From assembly GCA_902791695.1 (NCBI GenBank), contig CADAWR010000009.1, positions 1-64,000 on the forward strand: a DNA stretch of 64,000 bases, given 5' to 3'. Origin of the DNA: an uncultured Bacteroidota bacterium (GTDB taxonomy: Bacteria; Bacteroidota; Bacteroidia; Bacteroidales; P3). Shown one piece after another: positions 63,199 to 64,000 of this stretch. Under the pieces are notes generated by a model. It did not search any database. It worked only from the letters and a program-made list of their open reading frames with translations, and had not been told where the DNA came from. Each line of letters starts with the position of its first letter. The first letter of the stretch is position 1. The position numbers and the translations under genes are program-made.

Positions 63199-64000
63199 TT
63201 ATTGATTTTTCGGATGCATGATTATGAATGGCACAAGGGTCTCTTCCATCGAGATGCCGCCGTGCTGGAACGTTGAGGTATAATATTTTACGTATTCATT
63301 ATAATTGTTCGGATAGGCAAAGAAGTCATTCTCGTGGCAGAAAATGTACGGCGAGGTGACATGGCGGCGCGGCAGGAATATCGTCGCGGGGTCTTTCACC
63401 TCGAATACATCCTTAGGGTTATAGTCGAGCAGACGCCCCTGCTTGTAGCGCAGGTTGACGCTCACGCCGCGGTCGCCCTTCACTCGCACGGGGCGGTCGA
63501 TGCGCACCGAGCCGTGGTCGGTAGTGATAATGACGTTGACATCCTTCTCTGCAAGGGCCTGCAGCATCTCCATCAGCGGCGAATGCTCCAACCACGAGAG
63601 CGTCAGCGAGCGGTAGGCTTTCTCATCCTCAGCCAGCTCACGCACTATATCGCTGTCGGTGCGCGCATGACTCAGCATGTCTATAAAATTGTAAATGATT
63701 ACGTTCAGCGGCGATTGCATCATTTCCGGAAGGCGGTCCACCAACCGTTTGCCGTACTGCGCATTGAGCACCTTGTTGTAAGTGTGCTTGATGTTGAAGC
63801 CATGGCGGCGCAGGTTCTCGTCAAGCAACTCGTTCTCGTACTGGTTCTTGTAGCCATCCTCATCCTCATTCACCCAATACTGGGGGTATTTCCGCTCTAT
63901 CTCGCTTGGCATCAAGCCCGCGAACATAGCGTTGCGCGCAAACTGAGTGGTGGTGGGCAGTATGGTGTAGTACATGTCGTCGCGCTCCACGCGGAAATGC
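63199..64000 (-). CDS. porX: PorX, type IX secretion response regulator, C-terminal PglZ part (partial)
   Basis: C-terminal 266 or so residues of a protein that continues past the right edge; the frame stays open to 64000 (HFRVERDDMYYTILPTTTQF). The PglZ/alkaline-phosphatase-type domain is seen in YNFIDMLSHARTD, VIITTDHGSVRIDRP and PYIFCHENDFFAYPNNYNEY, ending SMEETLVPFIIMHPK. This matches PorX, a response regulator whose PglZ effector domain hydrolyses cyclic oligonucleotides and controls type IX secretion genes. The receiver domain would lie outside the window. It is followed closely by glmM. Confidence 0.85.
   Translation of the reverse strand, partial: HFRVERDDMYYTILPTTTQFARNAMFAGLMPSEIERKYPQYWVNEDEDGYKNQYENELLDENLRRHGFNIKHTYNKVLNAQYGKRLVDRLPEMMQSPLNVIIYNFIDMLSHARTDSDIVRELAEDEKAYRSLTLSWLEHSPLMEMLQALAEKDVNVIITTDHGSVRIDRPVRVKGDRGVSVNLRYKQGRLLDYNPKDVFEVKDPATIFLPRRHVTSPYIFCHENDFFAYPNNYNEYVKYYTSTFQHGGISMEETLVPFIIMHPKNQ

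Noticed and set aside
61901..63205. 434-aa open frame on the plus strand
   Set aside because: Antisense to glmM, which has all phosphohexomutase motifs.

Overview
The window comes from a Bacteroidota chromosome, most likely order Bacteroidales. Promoters fit the Bacteroidota TTG-N19/20-TAnnTTTG pattern. Type IX secretion genes are present (PorP/SprF, PorK/GldK, and the PglZ end of PorX). There is a fused MurF-alanine racemase, an S16 with a long Ala/Glu tail, DUF6029/Omp28 outer-membrane genes, and GH92 and GH29 glycosidases. I cannot name the genus. No phage, IS element, CRISPR array or rRNA operon was seen; there is one tRNA, tRNA-Pro(GGG).

Layout. 0.4-5.8 kb: TamB and a phosphodiester glycosidase. 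5.8-10.1 kb (minus): barrel protein, ROK kinase, GH92 mannosidase and a small lipoprotein. 10.4-17.9 kb (plus): DUF6029, Omp28, MATE exporter, patatin with a barrel tail, GNAT-HD fusion and DUF456. 17.9-20.9 kb (minus): alkaline phosphatase, short-chain fatty acid transporter and Apt. 21.5-28.9 kb (plus): hemerythrin-LuxR regulator, NapH/NapG-like polyferredoxin, YitT, Tat-exported Fe-S aldo/keto reductase, TatA, TatC, a lipoprotein and MurF. tRNA-Pro follows. 29.1-42.8 kb (minus): PorP, PorK, OstA-like protein, GrpE, DnaJ, DUF2851, MurF-Alr, Lon and a PorE-like OmpA protein. 43.1-46.6 kb (plus): a membrane protein, GH29 fucosidase and an M23 peptidase. 46.6-48.5 kb (minus): ornithine aminotransferase and DUF975. 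48.8-50.4 kb: a fused OppD-OppF ATPase. 50.4-59.9 kb (minus): unknown exported protein, UvrA, small membrane protein, MnmE, thioredoxin-like protein and M3 peptidase. 60-61.7 kb (plus): S16, RimM and a DksA-like protein. 61.8-64 kb (minus): GlmM and PorX, which runs off the end.

Gene packing is tight. Most neighbours on one strand overlap by ATGA or TGATG, and three convergent pairs share the tetranucleotide TTAG as overlapping stop codons. Against this compactness, four intergenic regions carry copies of a roughly 120-133 bp imperfect palindrome built from 11-nt units. Three of the five complete divergent promoter regions hold one and no convergent or same-strand gap does. This is the most unusual structure in the window. 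The second is the redox cluster at 21.5-27.1 kb, where the Tat translocase is encoded beside two proteins with twin-arginine signals and a regulator with a di-iron-type sensor domain.

Base composition is uneven. The 28-43 kb stretch of housekeeping, chaperone and secretion genes is clearly more AT-rich than its flanks.
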